DNA of 64,000 bases from a virus: positions 20,372-84,371 of the IMG/VR virus record IMGVR_UViG_3300024350_000235; one strand, given 5' to 3'. Position 1 is the first letter of the stretch. Every line of letters begins with the position of its first letter. Positions 40,403 through 48,982 of this stretch are shown here, piece by piece. A program made the position numbers and the translations under genes. The notes below the pieces were generated by a model. The model was not told where the DNA came from. It did not search any database and saw only the letters and a list, made by a program, of their open reading frames with translations.

Positions 40403-40935
40403 TCACCCTCAAGCAATGGTTGGAAGTCTGTGACTATCGCATCACTGAAGGTAGCGATTACCAATGGCAATGTTTTGGCCCTACAGCCTATCGTCTAGAT
40501 AGCTGGAACGGTGACCACGACGGACATACAGTCACTATCTTGTTTGATACTGCTACACAAGAAGTCTATCAAGTGGAAGCATTTGACTACAAGCGTGAAC
40601 GTGCTTATCGTATGACCAATCCAGAATACCTCGAAGCGTTTGAAGCCGAATGTAAACAACGTGCCGTTATCGACGAAGCATGGGAACGCGACGACGGTAC
40701 ACCGGTCAAGTTCACCGATCTTGATGTTGAAGAAGATTGGATCGAAAAAGCCGTTGCTATCGTTAACGAAGAAGATTACGACACCCGAGTACAGGTGCCA
40801 GTTAACTTCACAGATGAAGAATTGCTTACTTATATGAAGATGGCTCATGAACGCGACATGACTTTTAACGAGTTTGTCGAACACGCACTCAAGTCAGCTA
40901 TAGAGGCACATGATGAACTTACAGCAGATAATTGA
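40399..40935 (+). CDS. Hypothetical acidic protein with RHH-like C-terminus
   Basis: 178 residues. N-terminal beta-rich part with 'YQWQCFGPTAYRLDSWNGDH'. The C-terminal helix pair 'FTDEELLTYMKMAHERDMTF' and 'NEFVEHALKSAIEAH' resembles ribbon-helix-helix-type or gp-like phage segments. Function unknown. Confidence 0.65.
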   Translation: MITLKQWLEVCDYRITEGSDYQWQCFGPTAYRLDSWNGDHDGHTVTILFDTATQEVYQVEAFDYKRERAYRMTNPEYLEAFEAECKQRAVIDEAWERDDGTPVKFTDLDVEEDWIEKAVAIVNEEDYDTRVQVPVNFTDEELLTYMKMAHERDMTFNEFVEHALKSAIEAHDELTADN

Positions 40936-41077
40936 TTCTATAGCATCTCTAAACGATCAAGAATTGCTCGAGTTAGCTGAGGGTCTATTTAAATATGATC
41001 CTGTATTGGCAAGTGATCTAGAATTCTTGATACATGTCTGCCAAATGGACGAAACTTTTTCTAAGGAAGATTTATGA
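40910..41077 (+). CDS. Small helical protein, 55 residues
   Basis: ATG 40910 lies in the end of the preceding gene and the stop overlaps the next ATG (ATGA). Product MMNLQQIIDSIASLNDQELL...FSKEDL is helical and acidic. Tight coupling on both sides supports it. Confidence 0.62.
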   Translation: MMNLQQIIDSIASLNDQELLELAEGLFKYDPVLASDLEFLIHVCQMDETFSKEDL

Positions 41078-41826
41078 TAGTTGTTTTCGGCAAAGGTATA
41101 GTAGGTCAAGCCACAGGTCTTGTTTTTAACAAGGAAGTGTCTTATATAGATCCAGCATTTGGTTTATCTATCGATGATCTTAAACCATATAAACATGCTG
41201 TGATCACTGTGCCTACACCTGCGGCCGAACATGGACTAGATCATTCTGGTATAGTTAGATGTATCGACGAACTTAAACAAAAAGGGTTTGGTGGTATTGT
41301 GATCATACGTTCTACCTGCCAAACTGAGTTTCTTGCCAACATAAGCGATCATTATCATTCTGTCGTTTATTGGCCAGAATTCTTACGTGAAGAAAATTAC
41401 AAATATGAAGCCATCCATCCTAGTATCGTTGTGTTAGGTGGATCCAATCATATGTGTCAGTCTGTTGAATCTCTGCTTAAAGAATATCAACATGGTACAC
41501 GATCTAAATGGCATCTGACAGATATCGTAACTGCCAGTATCATAAAGCTAGGTTTGAACACAGCATTAGCAGCCAAAATAACCATGTTCAACAGCTTATA
41601 TTCCATAGCAGAAAAAAATGAAGCAAATTGGAATGTAATACACGATGCTATCTGCGAAGATTGGCGTATCGGTTTTGGGCAAAGCGAAGTACCTGGGCCA
41701 GATGGCAAAGTCGGGTTCGGGGGTAAATGTCTACCAAAAGATGTAGCTACTATGGCTAATATGGATGTGGACAACGTTTACCTTCAATCGATAATGTCGT
41801 ATAATAAACTACTAAGGGATGAGTGA
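41074..41826 (+). CDS. UDP-glucose/GDP-mannose dehydrogenase-like protein
   Basis: 250 residues versus about 400-450 in usual Ugd. N-terminal Rossmann motif 'IVVFGKGIVGQATGLVF' (GxGxxG), 'VITVPTPAAEHGLDHS', and the catalytic segment 'GFGGKCLPKDVATMAN' with the conserved Cys. The C-terminal UDP-binding domain is absent. Could oxidise a nucleotide sugar only if complemented; otherwise a reduced or specialised form. ATGA overlap upstream and a 4-nt overlap downstream. Confidence 0.82.
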   Translation: MIVVFGKGIVGQATGLVFNKEVSYIDPAFGLSIDDLKPYKHAVITVPTPAAEHGLDHSGIVRCIDELKQKGFGGIVIIRSTCQTEFLANISDHYHSVVYWPEFLREENYKYEAIHPSIVVLGGSNHMCQSVESLLKEYQHGTRSKWHLTDIVTASIIKLGLNTALAAKITMFNSLYSIAEKNEANWNVIHDAICEDWRIGFGQSEVPGPDGKVGFGGKCLPKDVATMANMDVDNVYLQSIMSYNKLLRDE

Positions 41827-41831
41827 CTGAA

Positions 41832-42191
41832 ATGATAACAGACGAAGTTATAGTAATTTTGGCGTTGTTAGCTATCAAGCACTTTTTGATAGATTTTGTT
41901 TTCCAAACTAACGAACAGGTAAAACAAAAAGGTGTATATGGTAATCTAGTGGGTATCACACATAGTTTCCAACACGGAGTTGGTACTATTATAGTTTTCC
42001 TGATCTATCTGAACTTTTGGTTTTCTCTAATCTTTGCTATTTTTGACAGTCTTATACATTATCATATAGATTGGATTAAATCTAAATTCGGTGAAAAGGA
42101 TATCACCAAAAAATCTTTTTGGATTTGGTTCGGCGGTGATCAACTTTTACACTGGATGACTTACATTTGGTTTATATGGATCTTACTCTAG
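41832..42191 (+). CDS. DUF3307-like membrane protein
   Basis: 119 residues from ATG 41832. DUF3307 pattern: 'AIKHFLIDFVFQTNEQVKQK', a conserved His ('GITHSFQHGVGTIIVFL'), and 'FDSLIHYHIDWIKSKFG' followed by 'GGDQLLHWMTYIWFIW'. Polytopic inner-membrane protein found in bacteria and many large phages; role unknown. Confidence 0.82.
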   Translation: MITDEVIVILALLAIKHFLIDFVFQTNEQVKQKGVYGNLVGITHSFQHGVGTIIVFLIYLNFWFSLIFAIFDSLIHYHIDWIKSKFGEKDITKKSFWIWFGGDQLLHWMTYIWFIWILL

Positions 42192-42212
42192 GCTAAGTAA
42201 TACAAATACTAT

Positions 42213-42785
42213 ATGGAGCCAAGGTTGAAAAAATTCCACGAGTTCAACGCAGAAGATCGCATTGACCTCAAACTATTAGAGAATTCGATGTATTTCCTCA
42301 CGGGCGAAATCGATGAAGAAACTATCACACCCGCTATCAAATGGATCACTTACGAGAATCTCGAATCTAAAGACAAGGTTCTGACCCTTTATATAAATTC
42401 TACGGGTGGTGATCTGTATCAAGCATTTGCTCTAATAGATGTCATGCGCTCTAGTCCACATACGATTAGAACCGTCGCTATAGGTTGCGCCATGAGCGCA
42501 GCTTTCTTGATTTTTACCAGCGGTGATAGAGGACAGAGATACGTGTCCAAAAATGCCAGTTTGATGTGTCATCAATTCACTGAAACTATGGATGCTAAAT
42601 ATCATGACCTTAAAGCCACTATGAGAGAAAATGATTTGTGTAATGACAAGATGCTAAACATTTTGAAAGAAGCTACAGGATTAGCACCTAGCGTGATAAA
42701 GAAGAAACTTCTAGCAGCCAGTGATGTATATCTCACAGTTGAAGAAGCAATTGGATTGAATATCGCAGATCATCTGTTGTCATAA
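42213..42785 (+). CDS. clpP: ClpP-like serine protease
   Basis: 190 residues aligning with ClpP along its length. Catalytic triad visible as Ser95 ('GCAMSAAF'), His120 ('MCHQF') and Asp171 ('[18 protein letters not shown]'), almost the same positions as in mature E. coli ClpP. '[20 protein letters not shown]' forms the oligomer/substrate strand. It would pair with host ClpX/ClpA, possibly fed by phage ClpS and tmRNA tags. TTG 42225 with nearby GGAG/AAGG is an alternative start. The stop overlaps the IF-1 start. Confidence 0.9.
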   Translation: MEPRLKKFHEFNAEDRIDLKLLENSMYFLTGEIDEETITPAIKWITYENLESKDKVLTLYINSTGGDLYQAFALIDVMRSSPHTIRTVAIGCAMSAAFLIFTSGDRGQRYVSKNASLMCHQFTETMDAKYHDLKATMRENDLCNDKMLNILKEATGLAPSVIKKKLLAASDVYLTVEEAIGLNIADHLLS

Positions 42786-43000
42786 TGGCTAAGCAAGATC
42801 TTATTACTGCCGAGGGGAAGGTCGTTGACGTTCTTCCGAATACGATGTTTAAGGTTCAGCTAAATGAGGGACCGAATATTATCGCTCATTTGAGCGGTAA
42901 GATGAGACAGAATAACATAAAGGTGTTATTGGGCGATGAAGTCAAAATAGAGCTTAGTGTATATGACCTCTCTAAAGGACGCATTATTTACAGAAAGTGA
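42785..43000 (+). CDS. infA: Translation initiation factor IF-1
   Basis: 71 residues, an S1/OB-fold protein with clear IF-1 signature: '[20 protein letters not shown]', '[20 protein letters not shown]' and the end '[12 protein letters not shown]' (E. coli: '[13 protein letters not shown]'). IF-1 occupies the ribosomal A site during initiation. Rare among phages. Start overlaps the clpP stop (TAATG). With bS21 it suggests control of initiation. Confidence 0.93.
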   Translation: MAKQDLITAEGKVVDVLPNTMFKVQLNEGPNIIAHLSGKMRQNNIKVLLGDEVKIELSVYDLSKGRIIYRK

Positions 43001-43625
43001 TATCATTGATCCCTTTTGGGTGATACGATATCTCGAAAATCATGTTCCTCTAGAAAAGATCAGTGCTAAATCTCTGATACAGATCATACGCAGAATGAAG
43101 CGCCGCCATATGGTAGGCATCAAAGTAACTTATCGTAGAGTGTCAGGATTAAAGGATTGTTTTACCATACACGGATTCTACGAAAAAACTCATAAGAAAT
43201 CTATAGAGCTACAGGTCTGCTGTTCTAGCGAAAAGAAAAAATTCAATCTCACAGAAAAACTACACAGGCTGTTGATCAACGAAATAGCCGATGCTCTGTG
43301 TCACGAGAGCATACATAGATATCAATTTCAATTTAAAGACTATCAAGAAAGCTGTATACACAACGGCACTGAAGAACAGATCTATTACAGCGATAAAGAT
43401 GAAATGTTCTGTTTCGCTGTAAACATAGCTCACAATCTTTATAGGCAATACGGAATAGAGTCATTAAGACAGTTACAACATCTTACCGAAGCTGTTAAGT
43501 TTGATCCTTATCTAGCAGACTACTATAGCCTGTTTTCACACACTAAGATTTTTAATAAGGTAATTAAAATGGTATACCTTAACATTCTCGCCATAGACAG
43601 AGGAGAGATATGTCATAGACCATGA
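42963..43625 (+). CDS. HExxH-type putative metalloprotein
   Basis: 220 residues from ATG 42963 (inside the end of infA). Mostly helical; centre '[20 protein letters not shown]' contains HExxH (HESIH), followed by '[19 protein letters not shown]' with acidic residues that could complete a zinc site, as in SprT- or DUF45-like peptidases. Not assigned to a family. ATGA overlap with the first radical SAM gene. Confidence 0.68.
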   Translation: MTSLKDALFTESDIIDPFWVIRYLENHVPLEKISAKSLIQIIRRMKRRHMVGIKVTYRRVSGLKDCFTIHGFYEKTHKKSIELQVCCSSEKKKFNLTEKLHRLLINEIADALCHESIHRYQFQFKDYQESCIHNGTEEQIYYSDKDEMFCFAVNIAHNLYRQYGIESLRQLQHLTEAVKFDPYLADYYSLFSHTKIFNKVIKMVYLNILAIDRGEICHRP

Positions 43626-44593
43626 TTAAAGAAATTCCATTCAACAACATAAAACATTTCGGTCAAATCAATATGTTAGATCGCCCTTTATTCAACATCA
43701 GTTGGATACTAGGGCGTTTTTGTAACTACAAGTGTTCTTACTGTTGGCCATATGCTAACAGTGATAAGTTAGATTTCCAAAGCATCGATGTTTATAAAAG
43801 AACAGTAGATGAAATCAAAAGACAGGCAAGGCTGAATGGTTTCAATGAATTCCACTGGAGTTTCAGCGGAGGAGAACCTACGACTTTCAAACAGTTGTTG
43901 GAACTGACTAGACACCTCGACGAAATGGAAAGCAGCTATCAAAGCATACACATGACTACTAATCTAAGTCCTAGCATCAACTGGTGGAAGTCTTGGGCTA
44001 ACGCTGTGAGCATGTTACAAAGAAAAAGTATTACTGCCAGCTATCATGCTGAGTTTGCCAAAGAATCAGAGTTTGGAGACAAGTGTCTGAAGCTGATGGA
44101 TGAGTTTGTGTACGTGACTGTAAATCAAGTCATGGTGCCAGAACAGTTTTTTGAACTTTATGAACGCTGCGAACGTTTACACAAGAGAGGAATCAATGTT
44201 ACTCTTAAACCACAGAGCAACGAAACTGCTAGTGCCATCGTAGATGGATACACGCCAGAGATGATCAACATAATGAAGCAGGGATTCCCACAGAAAGCAT
44301 TTGATGAAAACATTTATCAGATAAGATTAAATGATGGTGGACAAGACTATCTATTTGATCAAGCAGAAAGATTCAATGCGTTTGGATTTAATAGTTTTAA
44401 AGGATGGGACTGTAATAGCGGATATCAAAGTCTAGTAATAAGAGGTAACGAAGTCAGGCGAGGTTATAGCTGTAGAGAAGAACCGATTGGCACCCTAGAC
44501 TCATTCCAATTGTTTGCCAAACCTATGCCCTGTGTTACTGAAAGATGCGTAAGTAGTGCTGACAGCAAGATACCAAAGATAAAAAATGTTTAA
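43622..44593 (+). CDS. Radical SAM protein 1
   Basis: 323 residues. Cluster motif CNYKCSYC (Cys34, 38, 41) in 'ILGRFCNYKCSYCWPYANSD', then 'WSFSGGEPTTFKQLLEL' for SAM binding. The C-terminal region has extra Cys ('GWDCNSGYQSL', 'GYSCREEPIG', 'PCVTERCVSSAD') suited for an auxiliary Fe-S cluster. Closest in window to the protein at 51126. Substrate unknown. First gene of the radical SAM island; overlaps the next gene by 8 nt. Confidence 0.88.
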   Translation: MIKEIPFNNIKHFGQINMLDRPLFNISWILGRFCNYKCSYCWPYANSDKLDFQSIDVYKRTVDEIKRQARLNGFNEFHWSFSGGEPTTFKQLLELTRHLDEMESSYQSIHMTTNLSPSINWWKSWANAVSMLQRKSITASYHAEFAKESEFGDKCLKLMDEFVYVTVNQVMVPEQFFELYERCERLHKRGINVTLKPQSNETASAIVDGYTPEMINIMKQGFPQKAFDENIYQIRLNDGGQDYLFDQAERFNAFGFNSFKGWDCNSGYQSLVIRGNEVRRGYSCREEPIGTLDSFQLFAKPMPCVTERCVSSADSKIPKIKNV

Positions 44594-45671
44594 GTTCGAT
44601 CAACTGTATCAGATACACCTAGAGATATCAAATAACTGTCAAGCACGATGTCCTATGTGTGCTAGGAACAACCACGGAGGCTTGCCCAATCCTTTGCTGA
44701 GCAACAGTGAATGGACTCTCGATGACTACAGGAAAATAATGTCTAGCGAAGTACTCTTCCAAATCAAGCGTATCTATTTCTGTGGTAACTTCGGCGATCC
44801 TATGCTCAATGATGAATTCATAGATATGGTTCGTTACACTGTCAGTGTCAATCCTAACATAGGTATAAGCGTACACACAAATGGAGGTGCTCGTAAGACC
44901 AGCTGGTGGCAGGATCTTGCGGTAGCACTACCTGTAGATCATATGGTACACTTTGGCATCGATGGTCTAGAAGATACTCATAGTCTACATCGTGTAGGAA
45001 CAACATACGAGAACGTTATTAAAAATGCCACAGCATTTATACAGCGTGGTGGGAATGCCGAATGGACTTTCTTAGAATTTAAACACAACGAACATCAAGT
45101 AGAAGAATGCCAGCTTAGAGCAAAAGAACTGGGCTTTAAAAAGTTTGTTTTAAAATCTAGTTCTAGATTTGTAGGCGAACCCAAGTTTGATGTTTATGAC
45201 AAGAATGGAAATACAACTCATGTCATTCATCCACCTACTAGCAGCAAGTTAACTTATATCAGCAAAGAAGTCATAAACAACTATAAAAGCATGGTTAAGG
45301 AAGCTGAGATTTCCTGTCATGTTCAGAACATAAAAGAAATATACATAGACGCACACAAAAAGATTATGCCCTGCTGCTGGTTAAGTTCTATTCCTGAAAC
45401 TTATTATGATAACAAGTTCGTAGACAAAAGCATTGACGACGAAATTAAATCACAATACAACAAGTTAGTTAACGACCTCGGTGGTCCGGATGCTATCGAT
45501 GCATTTAATGGAATAAAGAATGTCGTTGAGTCTAATGCTTATCAAACTGTGTGGAACAAATATTGGACTGAGGAAAAACTGATCACTTGTGCTAGGATCT
45601 GTGGCAAGTTTAAAAATGTAAAACTTTCACAGCCAAACGATCAGTTTTTAGAAAATCATTCTTACGAATAA
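44586..45671 (+). CDS. Radical SAM/SPASM-type protein 2
   Basis: 361 residues. CQARCPMC (Cys18, 22, 25), GNFGDPML-type SAM motif ('FCGNFGDPMLNDEF'), and C-terminal Cys 'ISCHVQNIKEIYIDAHKKIM', 'PCCWLSS', 'CARICGK' resembling SPASM ligands for additional clusters. It is a sister of the gene at 45662, which is on the other strand and overlaps its 3' end by 10 nt. Confidence 0.87.
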   Translation: MFKFDQLYQIHLEISNNCQARCPMCARNNHGGLPNPLLSNSEWTLDDYRKIMSSEVLFQIKRIYFCGNFGDPMLNDEFIDMVRYTVSVNPNIGISVHTNGGARKTSWWQDLAVALPVDHMVHFGIDGLEDTHSLHRVGTTYENVIKNATAFIQRGGNAEWTFLEFKHNEHQVEECQLRAKELGFKKFVLKSSSRFVGEPKFDVYDKNGNTTHVIHPPTSSKLTYISKEVINNYKSMVKEAEISCHVQNIKEIYIDAHKKIMPCCWLSSIPETYYDNKFVDKSIDDEIKSQYNKLVNDLGGPDAIDAFNGIKNVVESNAYQTVWNKYWTEEKLITCARICGKFKNVKLSQPNDQFLENHSYE

Positions 45672-46693
45672 AATTTTTGTGAAATGCTCGATCCTGTTTT
45701 GCTCTTTCCACAAATCAAAGAGCACATAGGATTCCTACCTGCTTGTATAGTTTTGTTCCAATTTTCTTTTAACATCATATATGTTTTACTAGCAAATATA
45801 GAAAAAATATCTGCCTTGTAAAGACTGATATCATCTCTAGAAAAACTTTCTTTAGCTTTCGGAATCCAGTCATATTCATCTGGTAAAAAGTCATCTGGTA
45901 ATAACATCAGGCTGGCAAGATGACAGCACGGATATACTAGTCCTTCGGCAGAAATATAACAACTAGAATCGTTGATGGCTGCGCATGAAATATCTAACTC
46001 ATCAAAATGTTTTTCTATCTTTGCTTTATTAGTAAAATCTAATATTGGAAAGTCGTGAGTATATCTAGGATCGTCGGCATATTCTATCTCTGTCTGAGGA
46101 GTCATTACGTTCCTATAAGTTATCTTGGTCTTGAACTCTTTGAATCCCATCTCTTTAGATAAAGCTTCTGCGTATTCTACTTGATGTTGATTATGCTTAA
46201 ATGGTATGAACTGCCACGTCGCCGGTGCTCCAGAATCTATATAAAATTTGGCGTTCCTCATTACAGCAGCCCATTTAACATTTCTACGATAGATATGATT
46301 AGTATCTTCCATACCATCTATAGCGAAAGTCATCTTGCTATTCTGTCCTAATAATTCTCCTAGCTCATACCACCATGTTTCTTTCTGTATTCCGCCGTTA
46401 GAAGAAATTTCTATAAACACGTCTGGGTTGGCATTCCTAAACCATCGTATGACGTTAGGTAGATGAGGATTCATCGCTGGATCACCTGTCACTCCTGCGA
46501 TATAGATATGCTCTAGATTTTTAGCAAATTCTTCCCCAAGACAGATTTCTAAAAATATAGTATCTAGATTTTTCTGGGCAAAGAAACTATGATCGCCACC
46601 TTTCATTTCTCTAACACACAGAGGACATCTAGCATTACAGAAAGAGGATACTTCAAATTCTATTTTTTTAACAGTATCTTTATAAAATGTCAT
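45662..46693 (-). CDS. Radical SAM/SPASM-type protein 3
   Basis: 343 residues. CNARCPLC (Cys19, 23, 26), 'YIAGVTGDPAMNPHL' and SPASM-like 'ISCAAINDSSCYISAEGLVY', 'PCCHLASL', 'CSLICGKS'. Clearly paralogous to protein 2 ('LEHIYIAGVTGDPAMN' versus 'IKRIYFCGNFGDPMLN'; both have 'FAIDGMED/FGIDGLED' and 'FKHNQHQVE/FKHNEHQVE'). Its start overlaps the hydroxylase-like gene at 46690 by 4 nt. Confidence 0.87.
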   Translation of the reverse strand: MTFYKDTVKKIEFEVSSFCNARCPLCVREMKGGDHSFFAQKNLDTIFLEICLGEEFAKNLEHIYIAGVTGDPAMNPHLPNVIRWFRNANPDVFIEISSNGGIQKETWWYELGELLGQNSKMTFAIDGMEDTNHIYRRNVKWAAVMRNAKFYIDSGAPATWQFIPFKHNQHQVEYAEALSKEMGFKEFKTKITYRNVMTPQTEIEYADDPRYTHDFPILDFTNKAKIEKHFDELDISCAAINDSSCYISAEGLVYPCCHLASLMLLPDDFLPDEYDWIPKAKESFSRDDISLYKADIFSIFASKTYMMLKENWNKTIQAGRNPMCSLICGKSKTGSSISQKFYS

Positions 46694-47352
46694 GATATAA
46701 AAACTCTAAAACCTTTTGCTCTCAATTCTGCTACATAAGGATCTAAAACTTTTAGATCGCAGTTTATTAATGCTTCTCGCTCATTTACTTTCTCAAACCC
46801 CTGTATGATATTTTCTTTGATGGCTTTATTAAAAAATTTCATCACCACAGTGTATGCTTCTTGCTTCCAATCAAAATCATTAGGTTCTATGCTTAACCTA
46901 TGATAAGGTTCTTTTACAGCTGGCAAGGGGACACGTATGTTTAGATGTATACGATCTCTGCCACCGTAGTTTGCTGCCACATGAGTATGGCTGGTGTCCA
47001 TATACCATAACTGACCATCTACAGGTATGTGATACAGTTTCTGTTCGTCAAGGTCTATGAGATAGCAGTGTAGGTTAGTAGTGATAGCTAAATGTATCCT
47101 GTCGTCTGGATCACAATGAGCTGTGTAACTTTCTGCCGATTTTAATTTGAGTAGACGTGCTTCACCTATGTTGTCTAATGACTCTAATAGATCTCCCAAA
47201 GGTGTGCCTTTATATTCCTGTTTGACGGTATATGGTCCGTTTAAGATATTTCCAGTTGTTTCGTTTAGTTGTAATCTTTTTTCAAAATGAAGATTGTTGA
47301 CCTGCTCTACTATAGGTCCAATATCAACGTTTTTTGGATATTTGGTAATCAT
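46690..47352 (-). CDS. 2OG-oxygenase-like (aspartyl/asparaginyl hydroxylase type) protein
   Basis: 220 residues. Core 'KSAESYTAHCDPDDRIHLAI' (His-x-Asp), then 'HTHVAANYGGRDRIHLNIRV' with the distal His and Arg, as in Asp/Asn beta-hydroxylases. Co-transcribed with radical SAM protein 3 (4-nt overlap), so the two may act on the same substrate. A CATAAATA box ends 4 nt before its ATG, predicting a leaderless mRNA. Confidence 0.75.
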   Translation of the reverse strand: MITKYPKNVDIGPIVEQVNNLHFEKRLQLNETTGNILNGPYTVKQEYKGTPLGDLLESLDNIGEARLLKLKSAESYTAHCDPDDRIHLAITTNLHCYLIDLDEQKLYHIPVDGQLWYMDTSHTHVAANYGGRDRIHLNIRVPLPAVKEPYHRLSIEPNDFDWKQEAYTVVMKFFNKAIKENIIQGFEKVNEREALINCDLKVLDPYVAELRAKGFRVFIS

Positions 47353-47356
47353 GAAA

Positions 47357-47364
47357 TATTTATG
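47357..47364 (-). promoter_or_regulatory. Late-promoter-like box CATAAATA
   Basis: 4 nt upstream of the minus-strand start at 47352. Confidence 0.5.
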
Positions 47365-47391
47365 TGCTACTTTAATGATGTAAATAGTTTC

Positions 47392-48255
47392 ATGGATCGC
47401 TTAAAAGTAGCAGAGCAGTATGACGAAAGGTATCTAGAAATAGATAGGCCACAGCCGTTGTCTGACAATCGTATCGACGCTCTTATTTTAGAAGTGTTGA
47501 GCGGACGTATAGATAGAGATTTTAGTGATTCCATATTTCAAAAGTTCAAAGACGAAACGACTGATTGGTTTTTGAAATCTTCATTAAACCATTTGACTGG
47601 GTTGGACACGTTTGCCAGAGTAGACATATGCTCTGGCTGTACACAGTTTATCGACGACATCTATATGACTGGTGCGTTACAGGTGTTACGTGGAGATTAC
47701 AAATACCATGAAAGATTGAATATAGCATATATCAAAGATGTAGGAGGTCTGATACCAGGGTTGCCGTTGATCATAGCTATGCCGTTTCCTCAAATAGGAG
47801 CGCCACACTTTGACATGGAGGAAATTTTACATGAGTGTAAAATTAAAAAAATTGAAGTACACATCGATGGCGCTTGGATCGGTTGCTGCCGTGATATTAA
47901 TTTTGATTTTAGCAATAAAGTTATTAGATCCGTTGGCATCAGCCTTAGCAAAGGTCTTGGTCTCGGGTGGAACCGGGTAGCACTTCGTTGGAATAGATTT
48001 GATAATCAAGATAGCATATCTATCATGAATGACTTTGCTATGGTCAATAAAGCACCTGTGATGATAGGATCACATTTCATAAAAAACTTACAGCCAGACT
48101 ATCTCTGGAACACACACGGAGAGCGTTATCAAAGAGTATGTAACGACTTCGGTTTAGAGCCCACTAAGGCCATACACTTGGCTTTGAAAGATGGACGACC
48201 AGTGGGTGTAAGCCCACTGATAAGATTTTTGGAAAACAATAATGATAATACATAA
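47392..48255 (+). CDS. PLP-dependent fold-type I enzyme, aminotransferase-like
   Basis: 287 residues from ATG 47392. Aminotransferase landmarks: 'IEVHIDGAWIGCC' with Asp159 (pyridine N contact) and 'VGISLSKGLGLGWNRVALRW' with Lys187 as the likely Schiff-base residue. Shorter than usual (about 380-400), lacking part of the small domain. It may make an amino sugar or amine used in the island. Upstream in-frame extension would cross the divergent gene, so it is excluded. Overlaps the QueC-like gene by 14 nt. Confidence 0.75.
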   Translation: MDRLKVAEQYDERYLEIDRPQPLSDNRIDALILEVLSGRIDRDFSDSIFQKFKDETTDWFLKSSLNHLTGLDTFARVDICSGCTQFIDDIYMTGALQVLRGDYKYHERLNIAYIKDVGGLIPGLPLIIAMPFPQIGAPHFDMEEILHECKIKKIEVHIDGAWIGCCRDINFDFSNKVIRSVGISLSKGLGLGWNRVALRWNRFDNQDSISIMNDFAMVNKAPVMIGSHFIKNLQPDYLWNTHGERYQRVCNDFGLEPTKAIHLALKDGRPVGVSPLIRFLENNNDNT

Positions 48256-48982
48256 TATCGACGGAGTCTTATTACCTTATGATCCAACTTGGAAAAATAT
48301 AGCTGTTAGCATCAGTGGTGGTGCAGACAGCACTCTATTATCCTATCTAGTATGCGATCTTATAGAAAAATACAAAGCACAAACTATAGTACATCATATC
48401 AGTCATGTACGTATGTGGAAAACTAGACCGTGGCAAGAAAGCGATGCTAGAGTCATACATGTAGAATTAAACAAGCGTTTTCCTAATGTTGTGTTTTCTA
48501 AAAGACATGTAAATTTTATAGCACCGGATATAGAATATGGAAACATAGGTGCTATTGTAAAAGATGAATATGGAAAATATGTCAGTGGCGACAATGCTCA
48601 GATACGTGCGTTCTCTGAATACATATGCCATAAAGAAAATGTTGATGCCTATTACAACGGAGTTACCCGTAATCCTAGAGGAATAGATCTAGGAGGTATG
48701 AAGGAAAGAGATATAGAACCCAACGAATCAAATAAACATCTAGAAATGATGGAACACATGGGTCGTTGGGCATTACATCCTTTTAGATTTACAGAAAAAT
48801 CTTGGGTAGTAAAACAGTATAGAAAATTAGGTATTATGGATCTGTTCGATCTCACACGTAGCTGCGAAGGCGAGTTCGAAGGAATTGATTATAAAAATTA
48901 TATATCAGGAGATACTGTACCAACGTGCGGTAAGTGTTTCTGGTGTAAAGAACGGGAGTGGGCCATTGAACAATCAAAGTAA
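48242..48982 (+). CDS. QueC-like PP-loop ATPase
   Basis: 246 residues. The PP-loop SGGADST (25-31) activates a substrate with ATP, and the C-terminal zinc motif 'SCEGEFEG ... CGKCFWCKERE' follows QueC (C...CGxCxxCxxR). QueC makes preQ0 for queuosine or deazaguanine DNA, but no other pathway gene (QueD, QueE, FolE, DpdA) is in the window, so it may be a QueC-fold amidotransferase-like enzyme serving the island. Overlaps both neighbours. Confidence 0.78.
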   Translation: MIIHNIDGVLLPYDPTWKNIAVSISGGADSTLLSYLVCDLIEKYKAQTIVHHISHVRMWKTRPWQESDARVIHVELNKRFPNVVFSKRHVNFIAPDIEYGNIGAIVKDEYGKYVSGDNAQIRAFSEYICHKENVDAYYNGVTRNPRGIDLGGMKERDIEPNESNKHLEMMEHMGRWALHPFRFTEKSWVVKQYRKLGIMDLFDLTRSCEGEFEGIDYKNYISGDTVPTCGKCFWCKEREWAIEQSK

